Assembly (NCBI GenBank): GCA_020201295.1 | Contig: JAIVHA010000009.1 | Span: 1 to 36,303, forward strand | Origin: Lysobacteraceae bacterium | Lineage (GTDB): Bacteria; Pseudomonadota; Gammaproteobacteria; DSM-19610 | Reading direction: 5' to 3' | DNA: 36,303 nt | Shown: positions 8,555-16,062 of the stretch, piece after piece | Position numbering within the stretch: the stretch's first letter is position 1 | Layout of the letters: the number at the start of each line of letters is the position of its first letter | Program-made: the position numbers and the translations under genes | Notes under the pieces: generated by a model | The model's input: the letters and a program-made list of their open reading frames with translations, nothing else | Told to the model about the DNA's origin: nothing | The model's database searches: none

Positions 8555-9739
8555 ATGAAATTACGTGATCGCTGGTTATTGCCGGAAGGCATCGGTGAGC
8601 TCCTTCCCGCGGAGGCCTGGGCACTGGAAACGGTGCGCCGGCAGCTGCTCGATTTTTATCGCAGCTGGGGCTACGAACTGGTCATCCCGCCCTTCATCGA
8701 ATATCTGGATTCCCTGCTGACGGGTACCGGGCACGATCTCGATTTGCAGACCTTCAAGCTCACCGACCAGCTGACCGGTCGCACCCTTGGGGTGCGCGCC
8801 GACATGACCCCGCAGGTGGCCCGCATCGATGCCCACCGCCTGCAGCGGGAAGAGCCCGTGCGCTTATGCTACCTGGGTACCGTGTTGCACACCCGCGCGG
8901 ATGGCTTCGCCGGTTCGCGCAGTCCCATGCAAGTGGGCGCCGAGCTGTTCGGCAATGCCAGTGTGGCCAGCGACCTGGAGGTGCTGGCGTTGATGCTGGA
9001 GACTCTGCGGCGCACGGGCGTGCAGGATATACACCTGGATTTGGGGCATGTGGGCATCTTTCGCGGCCTGGCCGCGGAGGCGGGCCTGGATGCCGATCGG
9101 GAAGCGAACCTGTTCGATGCCCTGCAACGCAAGGCGATCCCGGAGTTGCGCGAGCTGACCGCGGACCTGCCCGCGGAACAGGGCGCGAACTTGTGCCGGC
9201 TCGCCACCCTCAACGGTGGCCACGAGGTGTTGACCGAGGCGCGCGCACAGCTGGCCGGAGCGAGTGCGGCTACCCGGCAGGCGCTGGACAACCTCTGCGC
9301 CATCGCGGATGCCGCCCGGGAAAACCTGCCCGATACGCCGTTGCACTTCGATTTGGCGGAACTGCGCGGCTATACCTTCCACACGGGTGTGGTGTTCGCG
9401 GCCTTCGTGCCCGGCCGGGGCCAGGAGATCGCCCGCGGTGGCCGCTATGATCACATCGGTGAGGTGTTCGGCCGAGCGCGCCCGGCCACCGGTTTCAGTA
9501 CCGACCTGAAGACCCTGCTGGCCCTGGGCCGGCGTCCGGACGTGGCTGGACCTGGCGGTATCTTCGCGCCCGCAGACGGCGATGCCGCCCTGCGGGAACG
9601 CATCGCCGAGCTGCGGGCCGCCGGGGAGCGGGTGGTGCGGGGTCTGCCCGGGCAGGCGGGGGATGCGGTCACCATGGGCTGCGACCGTGAGTTGCGCCGC
9701 CAGGATGGCCAATGGGTAGTCGTGGATTTGGGGTGCTGA
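8555..9739 (+). CDS. hisZ: ATP phosphoribosyltransferase regulatory subunit HisZ
   Basis: Catalytically inactive histidyl-tRNA-synthetase relative that pairs with the short form of HisG in the first step of histidine synthesis. 394 residues. It begins MKLRDRWLLPEGIGELLPAEAW and keeps the class II synthetase core (GYELVIPPFIEYLDSLL, RADMTPQVARIDAHR, RGGRYDHIGEVFGRARPATGFS) but has no anticodon-binding domain, which separates HisZ from HisS. The position hflC-DUF2065-hisZ-purA is common in beta- and gammaproteobacteria that use HisZ. Implies a short HisG elsewhere in the genome. Confidence 0.95.
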   Translation: MKLRDRWLLPEGIGELLPAEAWALETVRRQLLDFYRSWGYELVIPPFIEYLDSLLTGTGHDLDLQTFKLTDQLTGRTLGVRADMTPQVARIDAHRLQREEPVRLCYLGTVLHTRADGFAGSRSPMQVGAELFGNASVASDLEVLALMLETLRRTGVQDIHLDLGHVGIFRGLAAEAGLDADREANLFDALQRKAIPELRELTADLPAEQGANLCRLATLNGGHEVLTEARAQLAGASAATRQALDNLCAIADAARENLPDTPLHFDLAELRGYTFHTGVVFAAFVPGRGQEIARGGRYDHIGEVFGRARPATGFSTDLKTLLALGRRPDVAGPGGIFAPADGDAALRERIAELRAAGERVVRGLPGQAGDAVTMGCDRELRRQDGQWVVVDLGC

Positions 9740-9760
9740 TCGGGTTTTGGGAAACCCATT

Positions 9761-9906
9761 ATTCGCCACGGAAACACACGGAAAATACGGAAAAATGAGC
9801 ATGCATTATCGGCGAGCCAGCATCCTGCGGGTTAGTCGGAACCAATACCGGGGCCATTATCTTGTCCCTGTGGTTCCGTGTACTTCCGTGTGTTTCCGTG
9901 GCGAAT
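9761..9906. repeat. CCACGGAA inverted-repeat element, copy 1
   Basis: The left arm (9761-9795) and right arm (9871-9906) share a perfect 23-bp inverted terminus that starts ATTCGCCACGGAAACACACG. Each arm is built of short direct repeats of the form CACGGAA spaced 8-10 bases. The interior (about 75 bases) codes for nothing recognisable. It fills the hisZ-purA gap. Two related copies are at 20148-20369 and 36171-36303. Confidence 0.85.
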
Positions 9907-9952
9907 CCCGTTTTTATGACTTGAATATTCAGGGTTGAGGAGTTCAGTTTCG

Positions 9953-10929
9953 ATGGGCAAGAACGTAGTGGTGATCGGCACCCAGTGGGGTGACGAGGGC
10001 AAGGGCAAGGTGGTGGACCTGCTCACCGAGGAGGCCGCAAGATCGCCCGCCGTGGCCTCAAGCTGGGCGAGATCTTCCTGCGCGAGCGCCTGGCGGCGCG
10101 CCTCGGCGAGGTGATGGATTATCACAACTTCGCCCTGAAGCACTATTTCAAGACCGATACGGTGGATTTCCAGCAGGTGCTGGACGAGACCTTGGCCATG
10201 GCCGATGTGCTGGAGCCGATGATCGCCGACATACCCGAACTGCTCTACCAGCATCGGCGCGAAGGCCGCAACGTGATGTTCGAGGGCGCCCAGGGCGCCC
10301 TGCTGGACATCGATCATGGCACCTATCCCTTCGTGACCTCGTCCAATACCACCGCGGGCGGCGCCTGTACCGGCACCGGCGTGGGGCCGCGTGACCTGGA
10401 CTACATCCTGGGCATCACCAAGGCCTATACTACCCGCGTGGGGGCCGGCCCCTTCCCCACGGAACTCTACGATGGCGTGGAACTGCAGGACGCGGTGGGC
10501 GCCTACCTGGCGAAGAAGGGACGCGAATTTGGTTCCACCACCGGCCGGCCGCGCCGCTGCGGCTGGTTCGATGCGGTGGCCCTGCGCCGCGCCAACCAGA
10601 TCAACAGCGTTACCGGCATGTGCATCACCAAGCTCGACGTGCTGGACGGCATCGACACCATCCGCCTGTGCGTGGGCTATCGCTACAACGGGGTGGAGCG
10701 GCTGACGCCGCCGGTGGGCGCCGAGGCCTTCGCCACCTGCGAACCGATCTACGAGGACATGCCCGGCTGGAAGGATTCCACCGTCGGAGTGAAGGACTAC
10801 GATGCGCTGCCGGCCAATGCCAAGGCCTATCTCAAGCGCATCGAGGAAGTGGTGGAGACCCCGGTCGACATCATCTCCACCGGTCCCGATCGGGCCGAGA
10901 GCATTATCCTGCGGCACCCCTTTGCGTAA
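9953..10929 (+). pseudogene. purA: adenylosuccinate synthetase, internal block missing and frame broken
   Basis: PurA makes adenylosuccinate from IMP, aspartate and GTP. ATG 9953 starts the canonical MGKNVVVIGTQWGDEGKGKV. Near base 10038 the sequence jumps to another frame that resumes at KIARRGLKLGEIF, equivalent to about residue 141 of the 432-residue E. coli enzyme. About 114 codons are absent, including the QGGHNAGHT segment with the catalytic His. From there to the stop (DRAESIILRHPFA) the protein is normal. As written, translation from the start ends after about 53 residues. The enzyme is normally needed for growth without adenine, so either an assembly error or a second copy elsewhere should be considered. 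Confidence 0.9.
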
Positions 10930-10951
10930 GGACGCGGGGAAACGCGGGCAT

Positions 10952-10984
10952 AAAAAAACGGGTGTGGAATCCACACCCGTTTTT
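10952..10984. terminator. bidirectional intrinsic terminator shared by purA and tRNA-Leu
   Basis: ACGGGTGTGGA and TCCACACCCGT form an 11-bp stem around the two-base centre AT, flanked by seven A on the left and five T on the right. It can end purA transcripts rightward and tRNA-Leu transcripts leftward; the tRNA 3' end is only five bases away. Confidence 0.85.
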
Positions 10985-10988
10985 GAGT

Positions 10989-11075
10989 TGGTGCCGAGGA
11001 GAGGACTTGAACCTCCACTGGGTTACCCCAACTAGCACCTGAAGCTAGCGTGTCTACCAATTTCACCACCTCGGC
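10989..11075 (-). tRNA. tRNA-Leu(CAG)
   Basis: 87 bases with encoded CCA. The acceptor stem is GCCGAGG/CCTCGGC. The anticodon stem is CTAGC/GCTAG with loop TTCAGGT, giving anticodon CAG. A long variable arm (TTGGGGTAACCCA) marks a class II tRNA, and the T arm carries GTTCAAGTC. It is transcribed opposite to its neighbours purA and rnr. Confidence 0.97.
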
Positions 11076-11115
11076 TTTTCACGCCGTCGGCTCGCGCCTA
11101 CGCCGGAAGCCGCGA

Positions 11116-11144
11116 ACTTTACCCGCAGCGCTGGAGCTTGTCAA
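11116..11144 (-). promoter_or_regulatory. promoter of tRNA-Leu
   Basis: On the minus strand, a perfect -35 TTGACA (11139-11144) is separated by exactly 17 bases from TAAAGT (11116-11121). It is followed by the GC-rich stretch TCGCGGC, a discriminator of the type seen at stable-RNA promoters under stringent control. It lies about 40 bases upstream of the tRNA 5' end. Confidence 0.75.
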
Positions 11145-11197
11145 TGCGCTGCCTATACTATTCAAACCGCCCGGTGGACGGGCCACAAGAGTCAACC

Positions 11198-13558
11198 ATG
11201 GTACGTAAACGCAACAACAAGAAATCCCCCGCCGTGCAGCAGGATCCCCTGGCCGAGCGCGAGGCCGCCAAGTACGACAATCCCATCCCCAGCCGCGAAT
11301 TCATCATGGATCTGCTGGCCGAGCGCGGCAAGCTGATGCGCCGCGACGACATCGCCGAGGCCCTGGGCCTGGAGGACGAGGATCAGCTGGAGGCCCTGCG
11401 ACGGCGCCTCAACGCCATGGAGCGCGACGGCCAGCTGATTCAGAACCGCCGCGAGGGCTACGGCCTGGTGGACAAGATGGACATGGTGCGCGGCCGTATC
11501 ATCGCCCACCCCGATGGCTTCGGTTTCCTGGTGCCCGACGAGGGCGGCGACGACCTGTTCCTGTCCGGCCGCACCATGCGCGAGGTGCTGCACGGCGACC
11601 GCGCCGTGGCGCGGGTGGTGGGCCTGGACCGCCGCGGTCGCCGCGAGGGCGCCATCGTCGAGGTGCTGGAACGCAACACCCATACGGTGGTGGGCCGCTA
11701 TTCCCGCGAGCAGGGTGTCGGCCTGGTGATCCCCGACAACAAGCGCCTGCCCATCGAGGTGTCCATCCCCGACGACTGGCGCCTCGACGCCCAGCCGAAC
11801 CAGTTCGTCACCGTACAGCTGGTGGAGCAGCCGAGCCGCCGCCGTCCGCCAGTGGGGCGCATCACCGAGGTGATCGGCGACCACATGGCGCCGGGCATGG
11901 AGATCGACGTCGCCATCCGCAGCCACGACCTGCCCCTGCACTGGCCGGACGCGGTGCAGGAAGAGACCAGGAAATACACCGACAAGGTGCCGTCCGCCGC
12001 CAAGCGCGACCGGCTGGACCTGCGCGAGACACCCCTGGTGACCATCGACGGCGCGGACTCCCGAGACTTCGACGATGCCGTGTACTGCGAACGCAAGCCC
12101 AAGGGCTGGCGCCTGCTGGTCGCCATCGCCGACGTGTCCCACTATGTGAAGCCGGGATCGGCCCTGGACAAGGAGGCCCTGGTGCGCGGCAACTCGGTGT
12201 ATTTCCCCGAGCGGGTCATTCCCATGCTGCCGGAGATCCTGTCCAATGGATTGTGCTCGCTGAACCCGGAGGTGGATCGCCTGTGCATGGTGTGCGAGAT
12301 GTACATCAACCAGGAAGGCAAGATCACCCGCTCCAGCTTCCACGAGGCACTGATGCGCTCCCATGCCCGACTCACCTACGAGCAGGTCGCGGCCATGGTG
12401 ATAGATAATCATGCCGGCACGCGCAAGCAGTTTGCCGCCGTGGCTCCCCCCCTGGAAGAGCTCTATCGCCTCTATCATGTGCTGCGCAAGGTGCGTGAGC
12501 AGCGCGGTGCCATCGACTTCGAGACCACCGAGACCCGTATCGTGTTCGGTTCCGAGCGCAAGATCGATCGCATCGTGCCGGTGCAGCGCAACGACGCCCA
12601 CAAGATCATCGAGGAATGCATGATCGCCGCCAACGTGGCGACGGCGCGCTTCCTCGGGCGCAACAAGATCCCCACCCTGTACCGGGTGCACGAGGGTCCG
12701 AAGCAGGAAAAGGTCGTCGCGCTGCGGGAATTCCTCGGCGAGCTGGGCCTGTCCCTGCGTGGTGGTGAGAAGCCCGCGGCCAAGGACTATGCGCGGTTGC
12801 TGTCCTCCATCGGTGACCGGCCCGATGCCCACCTGATCCAGACCGTCATGCTGCGCTCCCTGTCCCAGGCCCGCTACAGCCCGGACAACGTCGGGCACTT
12901 CGGCCTGGCCCACGAGGAATACCTGCATTTCACCTCGCCCATCCGCCGCTACCCGGACCTGCTGGTGCACCGCGCCATCCGTCATGTGCTGCAGGGCAAG
13001 CAGAACAAGAGCCTGATGACCCGCGCCGTGCAGCGTGTCACCGGCACCAAGGCCAAGGGCTTTGCCTATACCCATGGCGACATGGTGTCCATGGGCGAGA
13101 ACTGTTCCGCCACCGAGCGGCGCGCCGACGAGGCCACCCGCGATGCCGTGGACTGGCTCAAGTGCGAGTACATGCTGGACAAGGTGGGCGAGGAATACCC
13201 GGGTGTGATCACGAGTGTGACCTCGTTCGGGATTTTCGTGGAGCTATCGGATATCTTTGTCGAGGGTCTGGTCCATGTCACCTCGCTGAAAAACGATTAC
13301 TATCATTTCGACCCGGCCCACCACCGCCTGCTGGGGGAGCGCACCAACAAGATGTACCGGCTGGGCGACCCCATCCGCGTGCAGGTAGCGCGCGTGGACC
13401 TCGATGAGCGTAAGATCGACTTCATGCTGGCCGAACAGGAGAAGGGCGGCAAGCAGACAAAGGCCGGGGACGCCGAGCAGCGGCCCCGCAGTAAGAAGAA
13501 ATCCTCCAGACGCGGGCCACGCCGTGGCCGGGGAAAAACCAAGGAAACTTCATCATGA
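11198..13558 (+). CDS. rnr: ribonuclease R
   Basis: Processive 3'-5' exoribonuclease of the RNB family that degrades structured RNA and acts with trans-translation. ATG 11198 (MVRKRNNKKSPAVQQDPLAE) is preferred to a longer upstream frame that would overlap the tRNA promoter region. 786 residues. Order: N-terminal helix-turn-helix (about 30-85), cold-shock domains (PDGFGFLVPDEGGDDLFL), RNB catalytic core with DGADSRDFDDAVY holding the metal-binding Asp residues, HFTSPIRRYPDLLVHR, an S1 domain (GVITSVTSFGIFVELSDIFVEGLVH), and a Lys/Arg-rich tail. The stop overlaps the next start (ATGA at 13555). Confidence 0.97.
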   Translation: MVRKRNNKKSPAVQQDPLAEREAAKYDNPIPSREFIMDLLAERGKLMRRDDIAEALGLEDEDQLEALRRRLNAMERDGQLIQNRREGYGLVDKMDMVRGRIIAHPDGFGFLVPDEGGDDLFLSGRTMREVLHGDRAVARVVGLDRRGRREGAIVEVLERNTHTVVGRYSREQGVGLVIPDNKRLPIEVSIPDDWRLDAQPNQFVTVQLVEQPSRRRPPVGRITEVIGDHMAPGMEIDVAIRSHDLPLHWPDAVQEETRKYTDKVPSAAKRDRLDLRETPLVTIDGADSRDFDDAVYCERKPKGWRLLVAIADVSHYVKPGSALDKEALVRGNSVYFPERVIPMLPEILSNGLCSLNPEVDRLCMVCEMYINQEGKITRSSFHEALMRSHARLTYEQVAAMVIDNHAGTRKQFAAVAPPLEELYRLYHVLRKVREQRGAIDFETTETRIVFGSERKIDRIVPVQRNDAHKIIEECMIAANVATARFLGRNKIPTLYRVHEGPKQEKVVALREFLGELGLSLRGGEKPAAKDYARLLSSIGDRPDAHLIQTVMLRSLSQARYSPDNVGHFGLAHEEYLHFTSPIRRYPDLLVHRAIRHVLQGKQNKSLMTRAVQRVTGTKAKGFAYTHGDMVSMGENCSATERRADEATRDAVDWLKCEYMLDKVGEEYPGVITSVTSFGIFVELSDIFVEGLVHVTSLKNDYYHFDPAHHRLLGERTNKMYRLGDPIRVQVARVDLDERKIDFMLAEQEKGGKQTKAGDAEQRPRSKKKSSRRGPRRGRGKTKETSS

Positions 13559-13961
13559 TGAAAAAATTACTGATTGTTGCCATAGTCGCGGCCATTTCCG
13601 GCTGGTGTCTTTCGACTTCGGCAAGGCAGATCTCAAGCCGGCTTTCCTCCCCACCCTGGACAAGGTGGCGGACCTGCTGCACCGCTACGACCGTACCGTG
13701 GTGCACGTCATCGGCCACACCGACAATGTCGGTTCCGAGTCCTATAACCAGGGCCTGTCGGAACGGCGTGCCCAAAGCGTCGTGACCTATCTCACCAACC
13801 GGGGTATTGCCTGGCAGCGGCTGGTCACTGAGGGCCGCGGTATGCGCGAACCCCGCGCCAGTAACGCGACCGAGGCCGGTCGCCAGCTGAACCGTCGCGT
13901 GGAACTCCTGATCAAGCCGGTGGTGGAAGGCCAGGAACAGCGCGCCTACGAGCCGCGCTGA
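13555..13961 (+). pseudogene. OmpA-family lipoprotein, signal peptide and OmpA domain in different frames
   Basis: ATGATG at 13555 overlaps the rnr stop and encodes MMKKLLIVAIVAAISG, a lipoprotein-type signal peptide where the next codon begins TG, as for a lipobox Cys. At about 13604 the frame changes, and 13605-13961 encodes a complete OmpA C-terminal domain: VSFDFGKADLKP, VIGHTDNVGSESYNQGLSERRA, and a C-terminal NRRVELLI. Such domains bind peptidoglycan. Related outer-membrane lipoproteins (YiaD type) have about 90-100 residues of linker or glycine zipper between these parts, so a block of that size is probably missing. A single-base frameshift in a very short protein is the alternative, but would leave no linker after the Cys. 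Confidence 0.75.
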
Positions 13962-13973
13962 GTTTCCCGGCGG

Positions 13974-14726
13974 GTGAACACCGGGGAGCGGGTATTCGGG
14001 CTGCACGCGGTGCGCAGCCTGCTGGAACGCACGCCGGGACGGATCCGCCAGCTGTGGGTGCTGGACAGTCGCCAGGACGGGCGCTTGCAGGAATTGGTTG
14101 CCCTGGCCGAGGCGGCGCGCATCCCGGTCGCCCTGCGTTCCCGCCGGGAACTGGACGAACTGGGTGGCCAGGGGCAACACCAGGGCGTATTGGCCGAGGT
14201 GGAGGCCCAGCCCGTGCTGAACGAAGCCGCCCTGCCGGAGTTCCTGGCGGGCCTGGCGGACCCCCCCTTCCTGCTCATCCTCGACGGCGTTCAGGACCCC
14301 CACAACCTGGGCGCCTGCCTGCGCAGCGCCGATGCCGCCGGGGTCCATGCGGTTATCGTCCCCCGCGACAAGTCCGTGGGTCTCACCCCGGTGGTGCGCA
14401 AGGTGGCCTGCGGGGCGGCGGAGACCGTGCCGCTGCTGGCGGTCACCAACCTGGCGCGCACCCTGCGCGGCCTGCGCGAGGCCGGCATCTGGCTCTACGG
14501 TGCGGCCGGCGAGGCCAGTGACGGCCTCTACCAGACCCGCCTCACCGGCCCCCTGGGGCTGGTCCTGGGCGGGGAGGGCAAGGGCCTGCGGCGCCTCACC
14601 CGCGAGCACTGCGACGGCCTGTTCGCCATCCCCATGGCCGGCACGGTGGAGAGCCTCAATGTCTCCGTGGCCACCGGTATTGCCCTGTTCGAGGCCCGGC
14701 GCCAGCGCATCCAGCCAAGTATTTGA
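13974..14726 (+). CDS. rlmB: 23S rRNA (guanosine-2'-O-)-methyltransferase RlmB
   Basis: SPOUT methyltransferase that 2'-O-methylates G2251 in the ribosomal P loop. 250 residues from a GTG start at 13974 (MNTGERVFGLHAVRSLLE); E. coli RlmB is 243. The N-terminal L30e-like substrate domain is followed by the trefoil-knot domain with ILDGVQDPHNLGACLRSADA, LGGEGKGLRRL and the C-terminal AGTVESLNVSVATGIALFE that binds SAM. Usual neighbour of rnr. Confidence 0.96.
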   Translation: MNTGERVFGLHAVRSLLERTPGRIRQLWVLDSRQDGRLQELVALAEAARIPVALRSRRELDELGGQGQHQGVLAEVEAQPVLNEAALPEFLAGLADPPFLLILDGVQDPHNLGACLRSADAAGVHAVIVPRDKSVGLTPVVRKVACGAAETVPLLAVTNLARTLRGLREAGIWLYGAAGEASDGLYQTRLTGPLGLVLGGEGKGLRRLTREHCDGLFAIPMAGTVESLNVSVATGIALFEARRQRIQPSI

Positions 14727-14751
14727 ATTTCGCCCCCCGCTTGCGTAGAAT
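14723..14751 (+). promoter_or_regulatory. sigma-70 promoter of the rpsF operon
   Basis: TTGAAT (14723-14728), a 17-base spacer, TAGAAT (14746-14751). The -35 overlaps the rlmB stop codon. It would give a leader of roughly 75 bases before rpsF. Confidence 0.65.
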
Positions 14752-14830
14752 GCCGGCCTTCGGGCGGTTCCGCCGCCCATCTCCTTGCCACTGGCCCCGG
14801 GTCGGTGGCTGTAACCCGTAGGGAGCTACA
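14752..14830 (+). promoter_or_regulatory. structured rpsF leader, possible S6:S18 autoregulatory region
   Basis: Two hairpins are visible: GGCGG/CCGCC at 14763-14774, and GCCAC/GTGGC at 14787-14809 enclosing a CCCCGGGTC-rich loop, followed by the ribosome binding site (GTAGGGAG). Many bacteria regulate rpsF through an RNA that binds the S6:S18 dimer; I cannot confirm the conserved CCG bulge here, so only structure and position support this. Confidence 0.3.
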
Positions 14831-15229
14831 ATGCGACATTACGAAATCGTGTTCCTGGTCCACCCGGACCAGAGTGAACAGGTACCTGCCATGGTGGAAC
14901 GCTACCGCGCCACCATCGAAGGGTCCGGCGGCAAGATCCATCGTCTCGAAGACTGGGGTCGCCGCCAGTTGGCCTATCCCATCCAGAAAGTGGCCAAGGC
15001 CCACTACGTACTCATGAACATCGAGTGCGACACCCCTACGCTGGAAGAATTGACCAGCGCCTTCCGCTTCAATGATGCCGTGCTGCGTAACCTGGTGATC
15101 AACCGCAAGAGTGCGGACACCGAGGTATCGCCCCTGGCCAAGCGGGACGAGAAGGACCAGGAACGCGGTAGTCGTGATGACTCCGATAACGACCGCGACC
15201 AGGACGACAGCGACGAGGATGCTGCCTAG
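14831..15229 (+). CDS. rpsF: 30S ribosomal protein bS6
   Basis: Binds 16S rRNA as a dimer with S18 in the platform of the small subunit. 132 residues starting MRHYEIVFLVHPDQSEQV, with EDWGRRQLAYPIQKVAKAHY and a long acidic C-terminal tail (about 115-132, rich in Asp, Glu and Arg), as in other proteobacterial S6. The TAG stop is the first complete codon of the foldback element at 15226-15393, so the final residues or stop may have been set by insertion. Confidence 0.97.
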   Translation: MRHYEIVFLVHPDQSEQVPAMVERYRATIEGSGGKIHRLEDWGRRQLAYPIQKVAKAHYVLMNIECDTPTLEELTSAFRFNDAVLRNLVINRKSADTEVSPLAKRDEKDQERGSRDDSDNDRDQDDSDEDAA

Positions 15230-15393
15230 GAGCCTGTCGGACTTGAGGCTGATCTATTGCGCCGGCGGGAGAGCGGCCCAAATTTCCCTGATGTCTCGTT
15301 GCGTAGGTCCACTATGCGCCTCGAAATCATGAAAATTTGTTCTCACTCTCCCACCTTGCTCGCTACGATCGCTCAAGTCCGACAGGCTCCTAG
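15226..15393. mobile_element. MITE-like foldback element, copy A (complete)
   Basis: 168 bases bounded by perfect 22-bp terminal inverted repeats that start CTAGGAGCCTGTCGGACT (15226-15247 and 15372-15393). Inside are GGCGGGAGAG pairing with CTCTCCCACC, and a central hairpin GCGTAG/CTATGC. The whole element can fold on itself. It has no reading frame for a transposase. It starts at the rpsF stop codon and ends 21 bases before priB. A diverged copy lies at 30181-30337 after rplS. Confidence 0.85.
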
Positions 15394-15414
15394 CACGGGC
15401 TGCGCCGAGCGGTG

Positions 15415-15720
15415 ATGGACAACCAGCTGGTCCTGACCGGCACCGTCACCCGCAAGCCGGCCACCCGCACCAGCCCCGCGGGAATTCCCATCAGCCGTTT
15501 CGGACTGGAGCACCAGTCCCGGCAGATGGAAGTCGGCAGGGAGCGCTCGGTAGAGTGCTGGATCCGGGTGGTCGCCGGTGGCGAGGCACTGCAGGACACG
15601 ATCCGGCGGCTGAACCAGGGCAGCCGGGTACGCGTCACAGGGTTTCTCGCTCGCCGCAGTCACCGGGATCCGGCAACGGAACTGGAACTGCACGCCCTGC
15701 ACATTGATTGTTTGGATTGA
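15415..15720 (+). CDS. priB: primosomal replication protein N (PriB)
   Basis: Small OB-fold single-strand DNA binding protein that helps PriA and DnaT restart replication. 101 residues from ATG 15415 (MDNQLVLTGTVTRKPATRTSPAGIP); a GTG three bases earlier is possible. SPAGIPISRFGLEHQS matches the E. coli SPSGIPHCQFVLEHRS segment. It sits between rpsF and rpsR, its usual place. The upstream ribosome binding site is weak, probably because the region before it is the foldback element. Confidence 0.93.
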   Translation: MDNQLVLTGTVTRKPATRTSPAGIPISRFGLEHQSRQMEVGRERSVECWIRVVAGGEALQDTIRRLNQGSRVRVTGFLARRSHRDPATELELHALHIDCLD

Positions 15721-15752
15721 ATTGCAACACCACGACATAGAGGTGGATTACC

Positions 15753-15977
15753 ATGGCCCGTTTTTTCCGTCGCCGTAAATTCTGTCGCTTCACCGCCGAA
15801 GGCGTGAAGGAAATCGACTACAAGGATCTCGCGACTCTCAAGAACTACGTTAGCGAAACCGGCAAGATCGTGCCCAGCCGTATCACGGGCACCAAGGCCA
15901 GATACCAGCGTCAGCTGTCGACCGCCATCAAGCGGGCGCGTTTCCTGGCACTGCTGCCGTACACCGATTCCCATTGA
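15753..15977 (+). CDS. rpsR: 30S ribosomal protein bS18
   Basis: 74 residues, MARFFRRRKFCRFTAEGVKEIDYKD, with the conserved ITGTKARYQRQLSTAIKRARFLALLPY. Forms a dimer with S6. Preceded by a good ribosome binding site (AGAGGTGG). Confidence 0.98.
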   Translation: MARFFRRRKFCRFTAEGVKEIDYKDLATLKNYVSETGKIVPSRITGTKARYQRQLSTAIKRARFLALLPYTDSH

Positions 15978-15985
15978 GGGATTCG

Positions 15986-16014
15986 GCAGGCGGGGACCGA
16001 CGGTCCCTGCCTGC
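15986..16014. repeat. strong hairpin between rpsR and the DUF2232 gene
   Basis: Left arm 15986-15998 and right arm 16002-16014 pair over 13 positions with one G-U type mismatch and a three-base loop (GAC). There is no T run after it, so it is more likely an RNA-processing or attenuation structure than an intrinsic terminator. Confidence 0.6.
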
Positions 16015-16062
16015 GGGCGGCTGGTCTGTCCGGCCCTGACCGGCCGGGCGGATCGATAAACC

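Noticed and set aside
9761..9795. Regularly spaced CACGGAA units suggested a small CRISPR array.
   Set aside because: Units are seven bases with 1-3 base gaps, no unique spacers, and arms are inverted rather than direct.
9747..9938. Short open frame inside the CCACGGAA element between hisZ and purA.
   Set aside because: The peptide is made of the repeat arms themselves and is not kept in the other copies.
9953..10929. Programmed frameshift considered for purA.
   Set aside because: More than 100 codons of a conserved domain are absent; a ribosomal shift cannot restore them, and there is no slippery site.
11192..13075. Long open frame on the minus strand opposite rnr (627 residues).
   Set aside because: It is a shadow of a GC-rich gene: composition is dominated by His, Gln, Ala and Gly, there is no domain motif, and the opposite strand is a perfect RNase R.
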